Positions 10,897 through 23,714 of a stretch of DNA of 64,000 nucleotides are shown here, one piece after another (within the stretch, counting starts at the first letter, position 1; each line of letters opens with the position of its first letter). The DNA comes from Castor canadensis (taxonomy: Eukaryota; Chordata; Mammalia; Rodentia; Castoridae): the NCBI RefSeq assembly GCF_047511655.1, contig NC_133401.1:10448001-10512000 (forward strand). Direction: 5' to 3'. The notes beneath the pieces were generated by a model, which worked only from the letters and a program-made list of their open reading frames with translations, searched no databases and had not been told where the DNA came from. The position numbers and the translations under genes were made by a program.

Positions 10897-12000
10897 ATGA
10901 TGGGAAGACAGAAAAAACAGGGAAACCAGTTTCCCCATAGCAAAAAATTACTACAGGAACCAGAGGGAAATGAAGAGAACAGAAACTCAGATCCAGACTC
11001 CAACAAAATAAAGATAAAATAAGCCAAAGAACCCAATGAAGCCCACAAGAATAATATAAAAGAAGAAATACTACAGGTACTCAATGAGAATTTTATAGAG
11101 ATGATACTGGATATGGTCAACCAAACTGTACAGGAGACACTCAAGAAATTCCAAGACAACAAAAATAGAGAATTTGAAAAAGCACAAGAAGAAATAAAAG
11201 AAACCATAGAAGCACTGTATAAACACCAAAGTGAAACAAAGAACACAATTAATAAAGAGATAAATGAACTCAGGACAAAAATAGGCAACATTAAAGAGGA
11301 AACCACCCAGGATATGGAAAACCTCAGAAAAAAGAACGAAACAGAACTGCAAAACAAAACGGAAGGCCAATCCAGCAGAATAGAACAAACAGAAGACAGA
11401 ACCTCAGAACCTGAAGATGAAATGGTAATTAAAGGAAAAACCAAAGAACTATTAATTAAACAACTCAAGACCTGTGAAAAGAAAATGCAAGAACTCACCG
11501 ACTCCATCAAAAGACCAAACTTGAGAATCATGGGCATCGAAGAAGGAGAAGAGGTGCAAGCAAAGGGAATGCGTAATATATTCAACAAAATAATAACAGA
11601 AAATTTACCAAATCTAGAAGAAGATATTCCCATACAGATGCAAGAGGCCTCCAGGACACCAAACAGACCAGATCAAAATAGAACTACCCCACGACATATA
11701 ATCATTAAAACAACAAGTTCAGAAACTAGGGAAAGAATATTGAAGGCTGCAAGAGAGAAAAAACAAATAACATACAAAAGTAAACCCATCAAAATCACAG
11801 CAGACTTCTCAACAGAAACATTAAAAGCAAGAGCGTGGGGTGAGATCTTCTGGGCACAAAATGAAAATAACTTCAAACCCAGGACACTCTACCCAGCAAA
11901 ACTATCATTCAAAATAGATGGAGCAATAAAAGTCTTCCATGATAAGCAGAAACTAAAACAATATGTGACCACAAAGCCACTACTACAAAAGAATCTTTAA
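10897..12000 (+). pseudogene. L1 ORF1p (RNA-binding chaperone), one nonsense codon
   Basis: About 367 codons from ATG 10,897 to the stop at 11,998-12,000, in one frame. Family organisation is visible: a charged N-terminus, a long coiled coil rich in E, K and Q (about residues 70-190), then the RNA-recognition part with RPNLRIMGIEEGEE and the C-terminal domain with ARAWGEIF. The only disruption is TAA at 11,020-11,022 near residue 42. A downstream ATG at 11,101 leaves a 299-residue open frame holding the coiled coil and RNA-binding parts. Confidence 0.9.
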
Positions 12001-12148
12001 GGGATTCTGCACACAGAAAGTGAAACCCAACATAACCATGAAAGGGCAGGGACAGCACCAAACTATAGGAAAAGAAAAAGCAAGAAAGTAGAGAGTAACA
12101 ACAATTTAGGTACAGACAATCAAACTTTCAAACAACTAAGACAACTAA

Positions 12149-15100
12149 ATGGCAGGAATCACCACATACCTATCAGTACTAACACTTAATGTTAATGGAC
12201 TTAATTCCCCCATCAAAAGGCACTGTTTGATGAAATGGATTAAAAAGGAAGATCCAACAATTTGTAGCTTATAGGAGACCCTATAAGCATAGGCTTAGGA
12301 TGAAAGTCTGGAAGATTTACGAAGCCAATGGCCCCTGAAAACAGGCAGGAGTAGCAATACTTATCTCTGACAAAGTAGACTTCAAACCTACATTGATCAA
12401 ATGAGATAAAGAAGGACATTCCATACTAATAAAAGGGGAAATAGACCCAAAGGAAATAATAATTATCAACCTATATGCACCCATTGTCAACGCACCCAAT
12501 TTCATCAAACATACACTGATAGACCTAAAAGCATGTATTAACTCCAACACAGTGGTTGTGGGAGACTTTAACACCCCATTATCATCAATAGATAGGTCAT
12601 CCAAACAAAAACTCAATAAAGAAATCCTAGACCTAAAATATACAATAGATCAAGTGGACCTAGTTGATGTCTACAGAACATTTCATCCAACTTCTACAGA
12701 ATATACATTCTTCCCAGCAGCCCATGGAACCTTCTCCAAAATAGATCATATCCTAGGGCACAAAGCAAGCCTCAGCAAATATTAAAAAATAGAAATTATA
12801 CCGTGCATACTATCTGATCACAATACAGTAAAAGTAGAACTCAACAACAAACGTAAAGACAAAAAACATGCAAACAGCTGGAAACTGAATAACTCATTAC
12901 TTAATGAACAATGGGTCATTGATGAAATAAAAGAGAAAATTAAAAAGTTCCTGGAAGTCAATGAAAATGAAAACACAACTTACTCAAACCTATAAAACAC
13001 AGCAAAGGCAGTCCTGAGAGTTTATAGCCATGAGTGCATTTATTAAAAAACTGAAAGGTCCCAAATCAATGACCTAATGATACATCTCAAACTCCTAGAA
13101 AAACAAGAACAAGGAAATCCCAAAACAAATAGAAGGAGAGAAATAGTAAAAATAAGAGCTGAAATCAATGAAATAGAAACCAAAAAAACCATACAAAGAA
13201 TTAAGGAAACAAAAAGTTGGTCTTTGAAAAAAAAAAACAAGATTGACAGACCCCTGGCTAATCTGACTAAAATGAGGAGAGAAAAAGCCCAAATTAGTAG
13301 AATCAGGAATGCAAAAGTGGAGATAACAACAAACACCATGGAAGTCCAGGAAATCATCAGAGACTACATTGAGAACCTATGTGCAAATAAATTCAAAAAT
13401 CTTAAAGAAATGGACAGATTTCTAGATACATATGATCATCCAAAACTGAACCAAGAGGAAATTAATCACCTGAATAGATCTATAACACAAAATGAAATTG
13501 AAGTAGCACTCAAGAGTCTCCCAAAAAGAAAAGTCCAGGACCTGATGGATTCTCTGCTGAACTCTATCAGACCTTTAAAGAAGAACTGATACAAACCCTC
13601 CTTAAACTGTTCCATGAAATAGAAAGGGAAGGAAAACTGCCTAACACATTTTATGAAGCCAGTATTACACTTATCCCAAACCCAGGCAAAGACACCTCCA
13701 AAAAGGAGAACTATAGGCCAATCTCCCTGATGAACACTGATGCAAAACTCCTCAATAAAATAATGGCAAACCAAATTCAACAACACAACAAAAAGATCAT
13801 TCACCACGACAAAGTAGGCTTCATCCTAGGAATTCAGGGGTGGTTCAACATACAAAAATCAATAAACGTAATAAACTACATTAACAGAAGCAAAGACAAA
13901 AAACACTTGATCATCTCAATAGATGCAGAAAAAAGCCTTTGATAAGATCCAACATCATTTCACGATAAAAGCTCTAAGAAAACTAGGAATAGAAGGAAAG
14001 TACCTCAACATTATAAAAGCTATATATGACAAACCTACAGCCAGCATTATACTTAATGGAGAAAAACTGAAACCATTCCCTTTAAAATCAGGAACAAGAC
14101 AAGGATGCCCACTATCTCCACTCCTATTCAACATAGTATTGGAATTCCTAGCCAGACAAATTAGGCAAGAAGAAGGAATAAAACGAATACAAATCAGTAA
14201 AGAAACTGTCAAAATATCCCTATTTGCAGATGACATGATCTTATACCTTAAAGATCCAAAAAACTCTACTTAAAAGCTTGTAGATACCATCAATAGCTAT
14301 AGAAAGGTAGCTTGATATAAAATCAACATAGAAAAATCATTAGCATTTCTATACACTAATAATGAACGAACTGAGAAAGAATATATGAAAACAATTCCAT
14401 TTACAATAGCCTCAAAAAATCAAATATCTAGGTGTAAACCTAACAAAGGATGTGAGCGACCTCTACATGGAAAACTATAAACTTCTGAAGAAAGAGATTG
14501 AGGAAGACTATAGAAAGTGGAGAGATCTCCCATGCTCATGGATTGGTAGAATCAACATAGTAAAAATGTCGATACTCCCAAAAGTAATCTACATGTTTAA
14601 TGCAATTCCAATCAAAATTCCAAAGACATTCATTAAAGAGATTGAAAAATCTACCATTAAATTTATATGGAAACACAAGAGGCAAGGAATAGCCAAGGCA
14701 ATACTCAGTCAAAAGAACAATGCAGGAGGTATCACAATACCTGACTTCAAACTATATTACAAAGCAATAACAATAAAAACAGCATGGTACTGGCACAAAA
14801 ACAAACATGAAGTCCAGTGGAACAGAATAGAGGAACCCATATGAAGCCACACAACTATAACCAACTTGTCTTTGACAAAAGTGCTAAAAATATACGATGG
14901 AGAAATAGCAGCCTCCTCAACAAAAACTGCTGGATAAACTGGTTAGCAGTCTGCAAAAAACTGACACCAGATCCATGTATATCACCCTATACCAAGATTA
15001 ACTCAAAATGGATCAAGGATCTAAATATCAAATCACAAACTCTAAAGTTGATACAGGAAAGAGTAGGAAATACACTGGAACTAATAGGTATAGGTAAGGA

Positions 15101-15991
15101 CTTTCTGAGTGGAACCCCAGCAGCACAGCAACTAAGAGATAGCATAGATAAATAGGTCTTCATAAAATTTAAAAGCTTCTGCTCAACAAAAGAAATGGTC
15201 TCTAAACTGAAGAGAACAACCACAGAGTAGGAGAAAATATTTGCCAGCTACACATCAAAGGACTGATAACCAGAATATATAGGGAACTTAAAAGACTAAA
15301 TTCTCTGAAAATTAATGTACCAGTAAAGAAATGGGCAAGTGAACTCAACAGAACTCTCTCAAAAGAAGAAATTCAAATGGCCAAAAAACACATGAAAAAA
15401 TGCTCACCATCTCTAGCAATAAAGGAAACGCAAATTAAAACCACACTAATATTCCACCTCACCCCTGTAAAAATAGCCATCATTAGCAACACCACTAACA
15501 ACAGGTGTTGGCAAGGATGTGGGGAAAAAGGAACCCTCTCACACTGCTGGTGGGAATGTAAACTAGTACAACCACTCTGGAAAAAATTTGGAGGCTACTT
15601 AAAAAAGCTAGACATTGATCTACCATTTGATCCAGCAATACCACTCTTGGGGATATACCCAAAAGACTGTGACACAGGTTACTCCAGAGGCACCTGCACA
15701 CCCATGTTTATTGCAGCACTATTCACAATAGTCAAGTTATGGAAGCAGCCAAGAAGCTGCACTACTGACGAATGGATTAAGAAAATGTGGTATCTATACA
15801 CAATGGAATTTTATGCAGCCATGAAGAAGAACAAAATGTTATCATTTGCTAGTAAATGGATGGAATTGGAGAACACCATTCTGAGTGAGGTTAGCCTGGA
15901 ACAAAAGACCAAAAATTCCTATGTTCTCCCTCATATGTGGACATTAGATCAAGGGCAAACACAACAATGGGATTGGACTTTGAGCACATGA
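12149..15991 (+). pseudogene. L1 ORF2p (endonuclease / reverse transcriptase), multiply broken
   Basis: It starts MAGITTYLSVLTLNVNGLNS at 12,149, as in L1 ORF2. The APE-type endonuclease is recognisable (GDFNTPLS near 12,560, STEYTFFPA near 12,695, SDHN near 12,815). The reverse transcriptase includes [14 protein letters not shown] (about 14,092) and the catalytic FADD at 14,223-14,234. The C-terminal cysteine-containing part includes [15 protein letters not shown] (about 15,520). Open blocks fall in all three frames (for example 13,077-13,589, 13,923-14,273, 14,452-14,844, 15,377-15,991), with early stops near 12,270. Confidence 0.93.
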
Positions 15992-16417
15992 TAAAAATGG
16001 GAGCACACAAGGGAGGGGTAAGGATAGGTAAGACACTTAAAAAATTAGCTAGCATTTGTTGCCCTTAATGCAGAGAAACTAAAGCAGATACTTTAAAGCA
16101 ACTGAGGCCAATAGGAGAAGGGGACCAGGAACTAGAGAAATGGTTAGATCAAAAAGAATTAACCTAAAAGGTAACATATATGCACAGGAAATCTATGCAA
16201 GTCAACTCCCTGTATAGCTATTCTTATCTCAACTAGCAAAAACCCTTGGTCCTACCTATTATTGCTCATACTCTCTCTTCAACAAAATTAGAGATAAGGG
16301 CAGAATAGTTTCTTCCGGGTATTGAGGGGGTGGGGGGGGAGAGGATGGGAGGGTTAGTAAGGGGGTGGGGGAAGGGGGGAGAAATGACCCACACATTGTA
16401 CGCACATATGAATAAAA

Positions 16418-17480
16418 AAAGAAACAAAGAGAGGAAAATAGGAAAGGAAAAGCCAGGAGAACAGGAAACCAGAGCTCCTCTTCACATTACAGCATGGCTG
16501 TCCTACTTCTCACTGCAGCTGTTACCAGGTGTGCAGTTCCTATTCCCTTCATTCACCCAGTGCCTTCTTTGTATGCTGCTCTCTGACTCTTTGGCCTCTT
16601 TGATTTTTTTTTTTAGATAGAGTCTCACTACTTAGCCCAGGCTGGTGCCAGGTACGTGATCCTCTGTCTCAGTCAGCGAATGCTGGCCTTTCAGGTGTGC
16701 ACCAACACTCCTGGCTTCTTTGGCCTTTTTCAGGTTGTGGCTAAGACCCTTGTGCATTCACCTCTCGGGACTCATGCATTTGCTATAAACAAAATTGCTG
16801 TGAACAACGCCAGCAGAATGACTTTTTTGTTTGTGGTGCTGAGGACGAAACACAGGCCCCTGTGCATGCTGACTACCCCCTCAGCTCCTAGAGTTGACTT
16901 TTTAATTGAAATCAAACACTGTGTCTCCACTGTGGTGGTAGAATGAATGCAGAAATCAACAGAGAGAAGGAAAAGTGTCAAATCCACACATCTTGGAATT
17001 TAGTAACACACTTTTTTGGGAGGTGTTTTGGGTGACACTGGAGTTTGAACTCAGTGCCTCACACTTGCTAGGCAGGCACATTACTGACTGAGCAGCACCA
17101 CCAGCCCTTTCTGCCTTATTTATTTCTCAATAAGTTCTCATGCTTTGGCCAAGACCACCCTGAGGTTTTGATTTTCCTAGCTCTGACTCCACAGTAGCTT
17201 GGATAACTGGCATGCACAAACATCTCTTTTGAGATAAGTGTTTGCTAACTTTCTTTCCTGGGCTAACCTTGACCCAAATCCTCTCTCTCTGCCTCCCGAG
17301 GTGCTGATTTCCAGGAGTGTGCACCACTCCTACACAGCCAATGGGTCTAAAACAGAAATTGGAAGGGAATTTAAAAAATACTTTCAGATGTCCAAAAATA
17401 ATGTTAAAAAACAGTACACCAAACCCTGTGGGATGTGGCACTCTCAGTGCCTTGAAGGAACGTTAAAGATGTCAATGTCT
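16418..17480. other. Intergenic DNA with two minus-strand SINEs
   Basis: Begins with the 3' target-site duplication of the L1. It contains a B1-like SINE at about 16,610-16,720 (minus) and an ID-like composite at about 17,010-17,240 (minus, 'ttgaactcagtgcctcacac'). No gene seen. Confidence 0.6.
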
Positions 17481-18470
17481 ACATTTAAGAAATATAAAGG
17501 TCTCAAATCAATAACCTAGGTTTATGTTACAAAGATACAAAAAAGAGCATACACCAAAACCAGTGTAAGAAAGAAATTATAAAGACTATAGAAGATGTAA
17601 ATGAAATACAGAAATTCAGTGAAACAAAAAGCTGATTCTGTGAGAACAGCATTGACAAACCTAAATAGATTAACTAAGAAAAATAGACTAAAATGACTAA
17701 AATCAGAAACCAAAGGGCAGGTATACTCTCCACCTTACAGAAATAAAAATTATTATGAGAGATTAGTAACATTATAGTCTACATTTGATAACCTGGCTGA
17801 AATGGACAAATTCTATGAGACATAGACTACCAAGATGGACTGAAGAGGAACTGTAGGTATGAAGAGACCTGTACCATGGAGAGAAATTAAATAAGCAATC
17901 AACAAGTCCCTGCTGTGGACAAGATGAATTCTATTAAACATTCAACTTATTAACACCAATACTTCTCACTAGTTTCAAAAACAAGCAGAAGGAAAGAAAT
18001 GCATTCTAACTCATTTTATGAGTCCAACATAACACTGGTACCAAAGGTAAACAAAGATATCACAAGAAATTTCAAAGATTTTATAAGAGATCAAAGGTCC
18101 AGTCATAAAGTCCTTAGAAAAGTGAAAGTACTTTCATAATAGACCCAAGTCCCACACAAATATAGATGCAAAATTCTCAACCAAATCTTCGCAAGTCAAA
18201 TATATGAGCATATATAAAGGATTATAGACAATGACCAAGTGCAAATTATTCCAAGATGCAGCATACAAATAACAGTCCATTTATCACAACACAGGAAGGA
18301 AAACCTCATGAACAATTCATGCAAAAGCTTTTGACAAAATGTTAAAACCTTGCAAAACACAGAAATTCAATAAACTAGAAATAGAAGGGTATTCCTCAAC
18401 ATGATAAAGAACTTTTAAGAAAAGTCCACAGCTAAAAAAAAGAAAAAATTAAAAATGAAAAGTATACAGC
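17480..18470 (+). mobile_element. Old L1 ORF2 remnant
   Basis: Strongly decayed ORF2 sequence resembling the full-length L1 at about 13,050-14,100 (endonuclease-RT linker and start of RT), with no open frame left. Confidence 0.7.
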
Positions 18471-18679
18471 TATTCGCAGAGACAATGGCATCTTGAGCTT
18501 GACCTGTCACATGAGGTCAGATGTAGAATTTTCCACTGTGGTGTCATGTTAGTGCTCAAACGTTTTAAATTGGGAGAAATTTCAGATATTGAGCTGAAAG
18601 ATGCTCAACCTGTATGTATAATCATTGGGGAAGATGGAATCCCAGGTCTGGGCTCTCGGAAAACATCCACAGAAATTGA

Positions 18680-19050
18680 AACTTACAAGAATGGGGACAT
18701 GGCTCATGTGACAGAGCCCCTGCCTAGCAAGGGCAAGGACATGATTTCAAATTGAATCACTCAAAATAGAAAATAGAGGGCAGGAGGTGTGACTGAAGGA
18801 GGAGGGTGCCTGCGTTGTAAGCATGAAACCAGGCCCTCAAAAAGAAAACAAAACAAAACAAAAAAGAAACATGCTTACATGTGTTCACCAAAATGTATTT
18901 ACAAGCAGATTCATACAACACTGTTTATAATAGCCCCAAACTCAATAAAGACCAACAAAAGTGGTTCAGGGATAGGTGCATATAGTTCAGTGGTAGAAGG
19001 CTTGCTTAGCATGCACGAGGTCCTGCATTTGAGCTAGCATTGCAGAAAAT
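18680..19050 (+). mobile_element. Cluster of three ID-like SINE fragments
   Basis: tRNA-like heads at about 18,688-18,760, 18,778-18,860 and 18,965-19,050, each with 'gcctagcaag' or a variant and an A-rich stretch. Confidence 0.55.
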
Positions 19051-19689
19051 TGGTGAGTGTAAACACTTAGAGTAACATGGAATGTAAAAAACAGTTCAAA
19101 ATACAGCACTGAGAACAGTGGAGCTCTACATGCAAACAATATGGATGACCTCATGAGACAAGGTTGACTGAAAGAAACAGGACACCAATGACTACATCCC
19201 AGAGGACCTGCTTACATCACCTTCAAAGTCAGGCATTACAGATCTGGGATGGTAGGTCACTGTCACATGGGCAGAGACTGAAAAGGATTTCTGGGTGCTG
19301 GAATCATTCTGTTTCTAAATATGGGTATTGGATACATGAGTTAATTTTTTTGAAAAAGGGTTGACATGGAGGTCAAAGAAAATAGCCCTATTTGTGAAAC
19401 AAGAAATTGAGCTTTTCTTTCTTTTTTGAAACAGGGCTTTGTTTTGCAGTCCAGGATGTCCTTGAACTCACAAAGTAACATTAATCATAACACAACCCAA
19501 AACCATCACATTCAGTAAAATGTGATGTCCTGTGTTGTCTTCACATGTGGAATCTACACTTAATCACAAAACAAGAAGATGCAGATGTCACAGAGGCCAT
19601 TTTCCTAAGGGGGGACCATCAGGTGAGGGTGGGTAACCTTAGAAGGTTATAGGAGGTAAATATGATTGACATACATTATGTATATATAA

Positions 19690-19785
19690 AAAAAATGAGG
19701 GGTGATGGAGTGGCTCAAGTGGTAAAGAGCCTGCCTTCCAGCATGAGGTCCTGAGTTCAAACCCTAGTGCTGCCAAAAAAAACAA
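19690..19785 (+). mobile_element. ID-like SINE
   Basis: Head 'gatggagtggctcaagtggt', B-box 'gagttcaaaccctag' and an A-tail. Confidence 0.75.
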
Positions 19786-20373
19786 AGAAGAAAATGTCAA
19801 ATGGAAATCCATTATTTTCTGAAAGTGAAAAATAATGTGGGCCATCTTACAGTAAAGGGTTGATAAAACACACCAGTTAGGGTCACCCGAATCACAACAT
19901 GTCATACATTTTGTACATGGCCCACAAGCTTACATGGTAGCCTTGGGTACCTAACATCCAACAATAGTGAACACATGAACCAATAGCCTTGCTGTGTACT
20001 TGAATGGGGGTGGGGCTCAGCTTGGTTAGCAAGCTGGAGGCCCTGAGTTTGGTCCCCAGCACTGAACCTCCAAACCCAAACACTGTTGTTCACTGCCATT
20101 ATCACGTGTTGTGTCCTGGTCAAACCTATGTGTGCTCTGCTGCGTACACTAATGCAGCAGGTGTCTCTATGCCAGAGTCACACTCACGAGTCACAAATTT
20201 CCTATTGAAGGTCAAACAGGAGGTCACAGGGGACAGGAATAGTTCAGCTCCACTGGAATCTCATTAGACCTCTGTACATTCATCACTCACTGAACAAAAG
20301 TCATCACCCTGCACTTGGTTGTACAAGGAAACTTGACAGCATGAGGCAGACGCTGTGACCTGGTCTGGGGTAT

Positions 20374-20939
20374 CAAATAGGATTTTATTTGTTCTCCCTC
20401 ATATGTGGACATTAGATCAAAGGCAAACACAACAATGGGATTGGACTATGAGCACATGATAGAAGCGAGAGCACACAAGGGAGGGGTGAGGATAGGTAAG
20501 ACACCTAAAAAATTAGCTAGCATTTGTTGCCCTTAACGCAGAGAAACTAAAGCAGATACCTTAAAAGCAACTGAGGCCAATAGGAAAAGGGAACAGGAAC
20601 TAGAGAAAAGGTTAGATCAAAAAGAATTAACCTAGAAGGTAACACCCACGCACAGGAAATCAATGTAAGTCAATGCCCTGTATAGCTATCTTTATCTCAA
20701 CCAGCAATAACCCTTGTTTCTTCCTATTATTGCTTATACTCTCTCTACAACAAAATTAGAAATAAGGGCAAAATAGTATCTGCTGGGTATTGAGGGTGTA
20801 GGGGGGAGAGGGAGGGGGCGGAGTGGGTGGTAAGGGAGGGGGTGGGGGCAGGCGGGAGAAATGACCCAAGCCTTGTATGCACATATGAATAATAAAAGAA
20901 AAAAAAACAAACAAACAATAAAAACAAATAGGATTTTAT
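20374..20939 (+). mobile_element. 5'-truncated L1 with target-site duplications
   Basis: The insert at 20,389-20,924 matches the last part of ORF2 and the 3' UTR of the full-length L1 (15,919-16,420) with few differences. The flanks are exact 15-bp direct repeats CAAATAGGATTTTAT at 20,374-20,388 and 20,925-20,939. Its 3' UTR contains a G-rich run at about 20,790-20,855. Confidence 0.93.
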
Positions 20940-21530
20940 GATGAAGTCAGGAAAGGAGCAGGAAAGAATAGGGGAATGATCAAAGCAGAAGGAACGAGAA
21001 GAGCAAATCCTGAGGTACAGAAACTTCAAACCCATTCATCCTCTGCCTCACCTGAGAGACCCTGGCACCCCATGAGTTTGCTCAGATTGAGGCCAGGGTG
21101 TCCTTTGTTTCAAGTGCCTCACAAGCAAAAGGGCTGAGTGCTCCTGGTCTCAAAGCCCCTTGAATGGCTTCACTTGGATCAAGTCCAAAGTCTTTCCCCT
21201 GTGTCTGGCCTTGGGCTGTGTCTCCTGTTTGGTGTCTCTCCCAACTCCACTCTTACAACATCCTTCAGCTGCAGTTGCCTCCTGTTTGGACCCTCTGACA
21301 GATAAAGGATTTCCATAGATTAGCCTCTTTTCTTCCTCACAAGTGCCACAGGGCGACTCCAAGGACTGAGTCTACAGTGGGTGCAGAAAATCTGAGGGTG
21401 GCTTTCCCCTTTCAGATACATCTTCGTAAAGAGTTTCTACCTGTGGCTGCTTTAGTTTTCCTGAAATTTCTTCCTGCCCTGCAGGACAACAGGAAGTTTT
21501 ATTTGAACCTTGGAGCCTATGGCAGATGGT
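20940..21530. other. Intergenic DNA upstream of galectin copy 2
   Basis: Non-repetitive sequence. I searched it by eye for galectin exons 1 and 2 and found neither, so copy 2 appears to lack its 5' half. Confidence 0.5.
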
Positions 21531-22303
21531 AGGACTCTCAGGCCCTGTGATTTGCCCTTCAGATAAGACCCTGAATTGCAAGTGGATTTCCACATCAGCC
21601 CTGATGAGCAGTCTGACATCGCCTTCCATTTCCGAGTCTGCTTGGATATTGGGTGGTCATGAACACTCATCAGAGTGGAGAGTGGGGAGGTGAGGTGAAA
21701 TCTTCCACAATGCCCTTTGAGGATGCCAAGCCATTTGACCTGCACATCTTGGTGCTGCACAATGAGTACCAGGTCAGTGACCCCGGGAATGGCTCCTACT
21801 CAGCATCCATGGGATCCTAAAGGACGATACAGCTCACCTGGTTGGCCGCAAAAGCCCTGTGGCGTCCATCTTCCATAAGTACTGGCTGTTAGTTCCAGAA
21901 CACCCTCTGAACAGGGTCAAGGTCAAGGTCAGCTCACAGGCAACTTTCCAGAACTTCCAAATTTTCTTCTTTCTTCACCCACAGCTTTTTTTTCTTCTTA
22001 CGCTGTTAAGTAACTATCCAAGTATCTAAATAATTTAAAATGCTTTTGAATAAAATTATTTTAATGAGCCCAAAATTAAGGCTTTCTCTCATCCATGAAC
22101 ACCAGTCCTCTTCCCAATAACATCTATTTTTGGCTGATTTACCTCCTTCTAAAAATAATCTATACTTATACAAGCACTGTATGTATAAATACATATAATA
22201 CAAATAACAAATATTCATATGTTTTTCTTTTCTTAAACAAATGAAAGCATCAGTTTCTCTACACATTACCCTTGGGAGCTAGAGATTTTTGTTGTCAAAG
22301 AAC

Positions 22304-22545
22304 AAATCTTGCCAGGCACTGGTGGACCACATCTGCAATCGTAGCCAATCAGGAGGATCACAGTTTGAAGCCAGCCTCAGACAAATACTTCATAAAACCT
22401 ATCTCACAAAACCATCCAACAAACAAGGGGGAGCTTGTGGAGTGGCTCAAGTGATAGAGTGTATGCCTAGGATGCCTGAGGCCCTGAGTTGAAACCTCAG
22501 TGCCACCCAAAAAATGAATAAATAAATAAATAAATAAATCTTAGG
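22304..22545 (+). mobile_element. Composite SINE (B1-like plus ID-like)
   Basis: Duplicate of the element at 2,585-2,815, with a longer (AAAT)n tail. Confidence 0.8.
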
Positions 22546-22884
22546 GATGAAGGAAAGTTGAATAGTGATTACCAGAGCCTAGGAAGAGTATGAGGGGGGA
22601 TGGACAGAAAGAAATGGCTAATGGGTAAAGGAGTGCAAGTAGAAGAGGAATGACTTCTACTGTTATGGCACGGTTTGATGACTGCGGCTGGAAACGATGG
22701 ATTGTACATTACAAAATAGGAATGAGGATTTTGAATGTGCCCAACACAAAGGAATAAAAATGTTGGAGATGATGCATGTACCGATTACCCTACCTGCTCA
22801 TTATACATTCTGTATATGTATTGTAATGTCACCCTGTAGCCAGAAAACATGTCTAGGCACTACTTGTCATTTAAAAATAAATAC

Positions 22885-23005
22885 ATGGGGTTCAGTATGG
22901 TGGCTTATATGTGTAATCCCAGCACTGCAGAGGTTGAAGCAGGTTTGAGATTTGGAGGTCAGCCTGGGCTACAGCCTATAGATACACCCAGTCTCAAAAT
23001 AAATA
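22885..23005 (+). mobile_element. B1-like SINE
   Basis: Duplicate of the element at 3,155-3,295. Confidence 0.7.
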
Positions 23006-23714
23006 AACAAAAACTTAAAATATATGTAATTTTTATAAAAACTGTATCTTAGAAAATTATTGTGACCCATTTACCCTCCTATAGTAAACAGGCAATACTG
23101 TTACAGCTTTGCCCATCGAATCCAGCCAAGCTCTGTGAAGCTGGTTCAGGTGTGGAGAGACATCCGCCTGACCTCCGTGGATGTCGTCTAGATAAAGTGA
23201 CCACTCTCCCCTCTGTGAGGACACCCTCGCTCTAGGCGACCATGGGATTCCAAGAGCCTCTAACAGAACATTTCCTTCTCACCCCTGCTACATGAGGTCA
23301 TTAAAGTTAAACCTCTACCAAACTTCACAAGATCTTGTTTTTGCTTTTGAGGGGAATAAAGTAAGTGTCATCACTATGATGCCTGTGGGAGTTCCATGGG
23401 GGAGATTAAATTATCAAAGAGGAAAAATCTTTCTGTGACACAAGGAGTGAGTGACAAGCTTAGTGCACTGCCTGAACATAGCAAGGACATCCTTATATAG
23501 GATTTATCACATGTCAGATGCTCTCAGCCAAAATCCTTACCCAGTTTCAGATGACTGAACAGCTGTCCACAACCACAAGCTCTAGTTGTAGTTTGCGGAA
23601 AGTCAGATGAAATTCATCAATTCACTCATTTGAAGTATGTTCATGTATGTCACCAGTGGACCTGGCTAGAGGAGTTGAAGAAAGGAGATGACAAAGTTAG
23701 CATTTGAAAGTCTT

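Larger units (their letters stand above)
10177..16417 (+). mobile_element. Full-length L1 retrotransposon (inactive)
   Basis: A complete L1 of about 6.24 kb: 5' UTR (10,177-10,896), ORF1 (10,897-12,000), inter-ORF segment, ORF2 (12,149-15,991), 3' UTR with a G-rich tract (16,323-16,380) and a short A-rich tail with ATGAATAAA. A 16-bp target-site duplication flanks it, so it inserted as one piece by target-primed reverse transcription. ORF1 has one stop and ORF2 has several frameshifts and stops, so it cannot move autonomously. Its 3' end closely matches the younger truncated copies at 20,389 and 39,862. It lies between the two galectin copies. Confidence 0.95.
21563..23360 (+). pseudogene. 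Galectin-10/13-like pseudogene, copy 2 (exons 3-4 only)
   Basis: Exon 3 (21,563-21,772, 210 bases) and exon 4 (23,085-23,191) of the same galectin type as copy 1. Exon 3 starts with TAA at 21,564 in place of the Asn codon and has lost one base around 21,640-21,655 (length 210 instead of 211), which breaks the VCFG.VVMN region. Exon 4 has lost 7 bases at its 5' edge, so the first codon after the acceptor is TAA. The codons that are nonsense in copy 1 are intact here (GTG and TGG), so the two copies decayed independently. AATAAA at 23,355 is retained. Exons 1 and 2 were not found upstream. Confidence 0.88.

Noticed and set aside
10815-11633. 272-codon minus-strand open frame
   Set aside because: Antisense of L1 ORF1; the low-complexity Ser/Phe content mirrors the coiled-coil codons.
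13043-13807. Minus-strand frames opposite L1 ORF2
   Set aside because: Shadows of ORF2 on the other strand.
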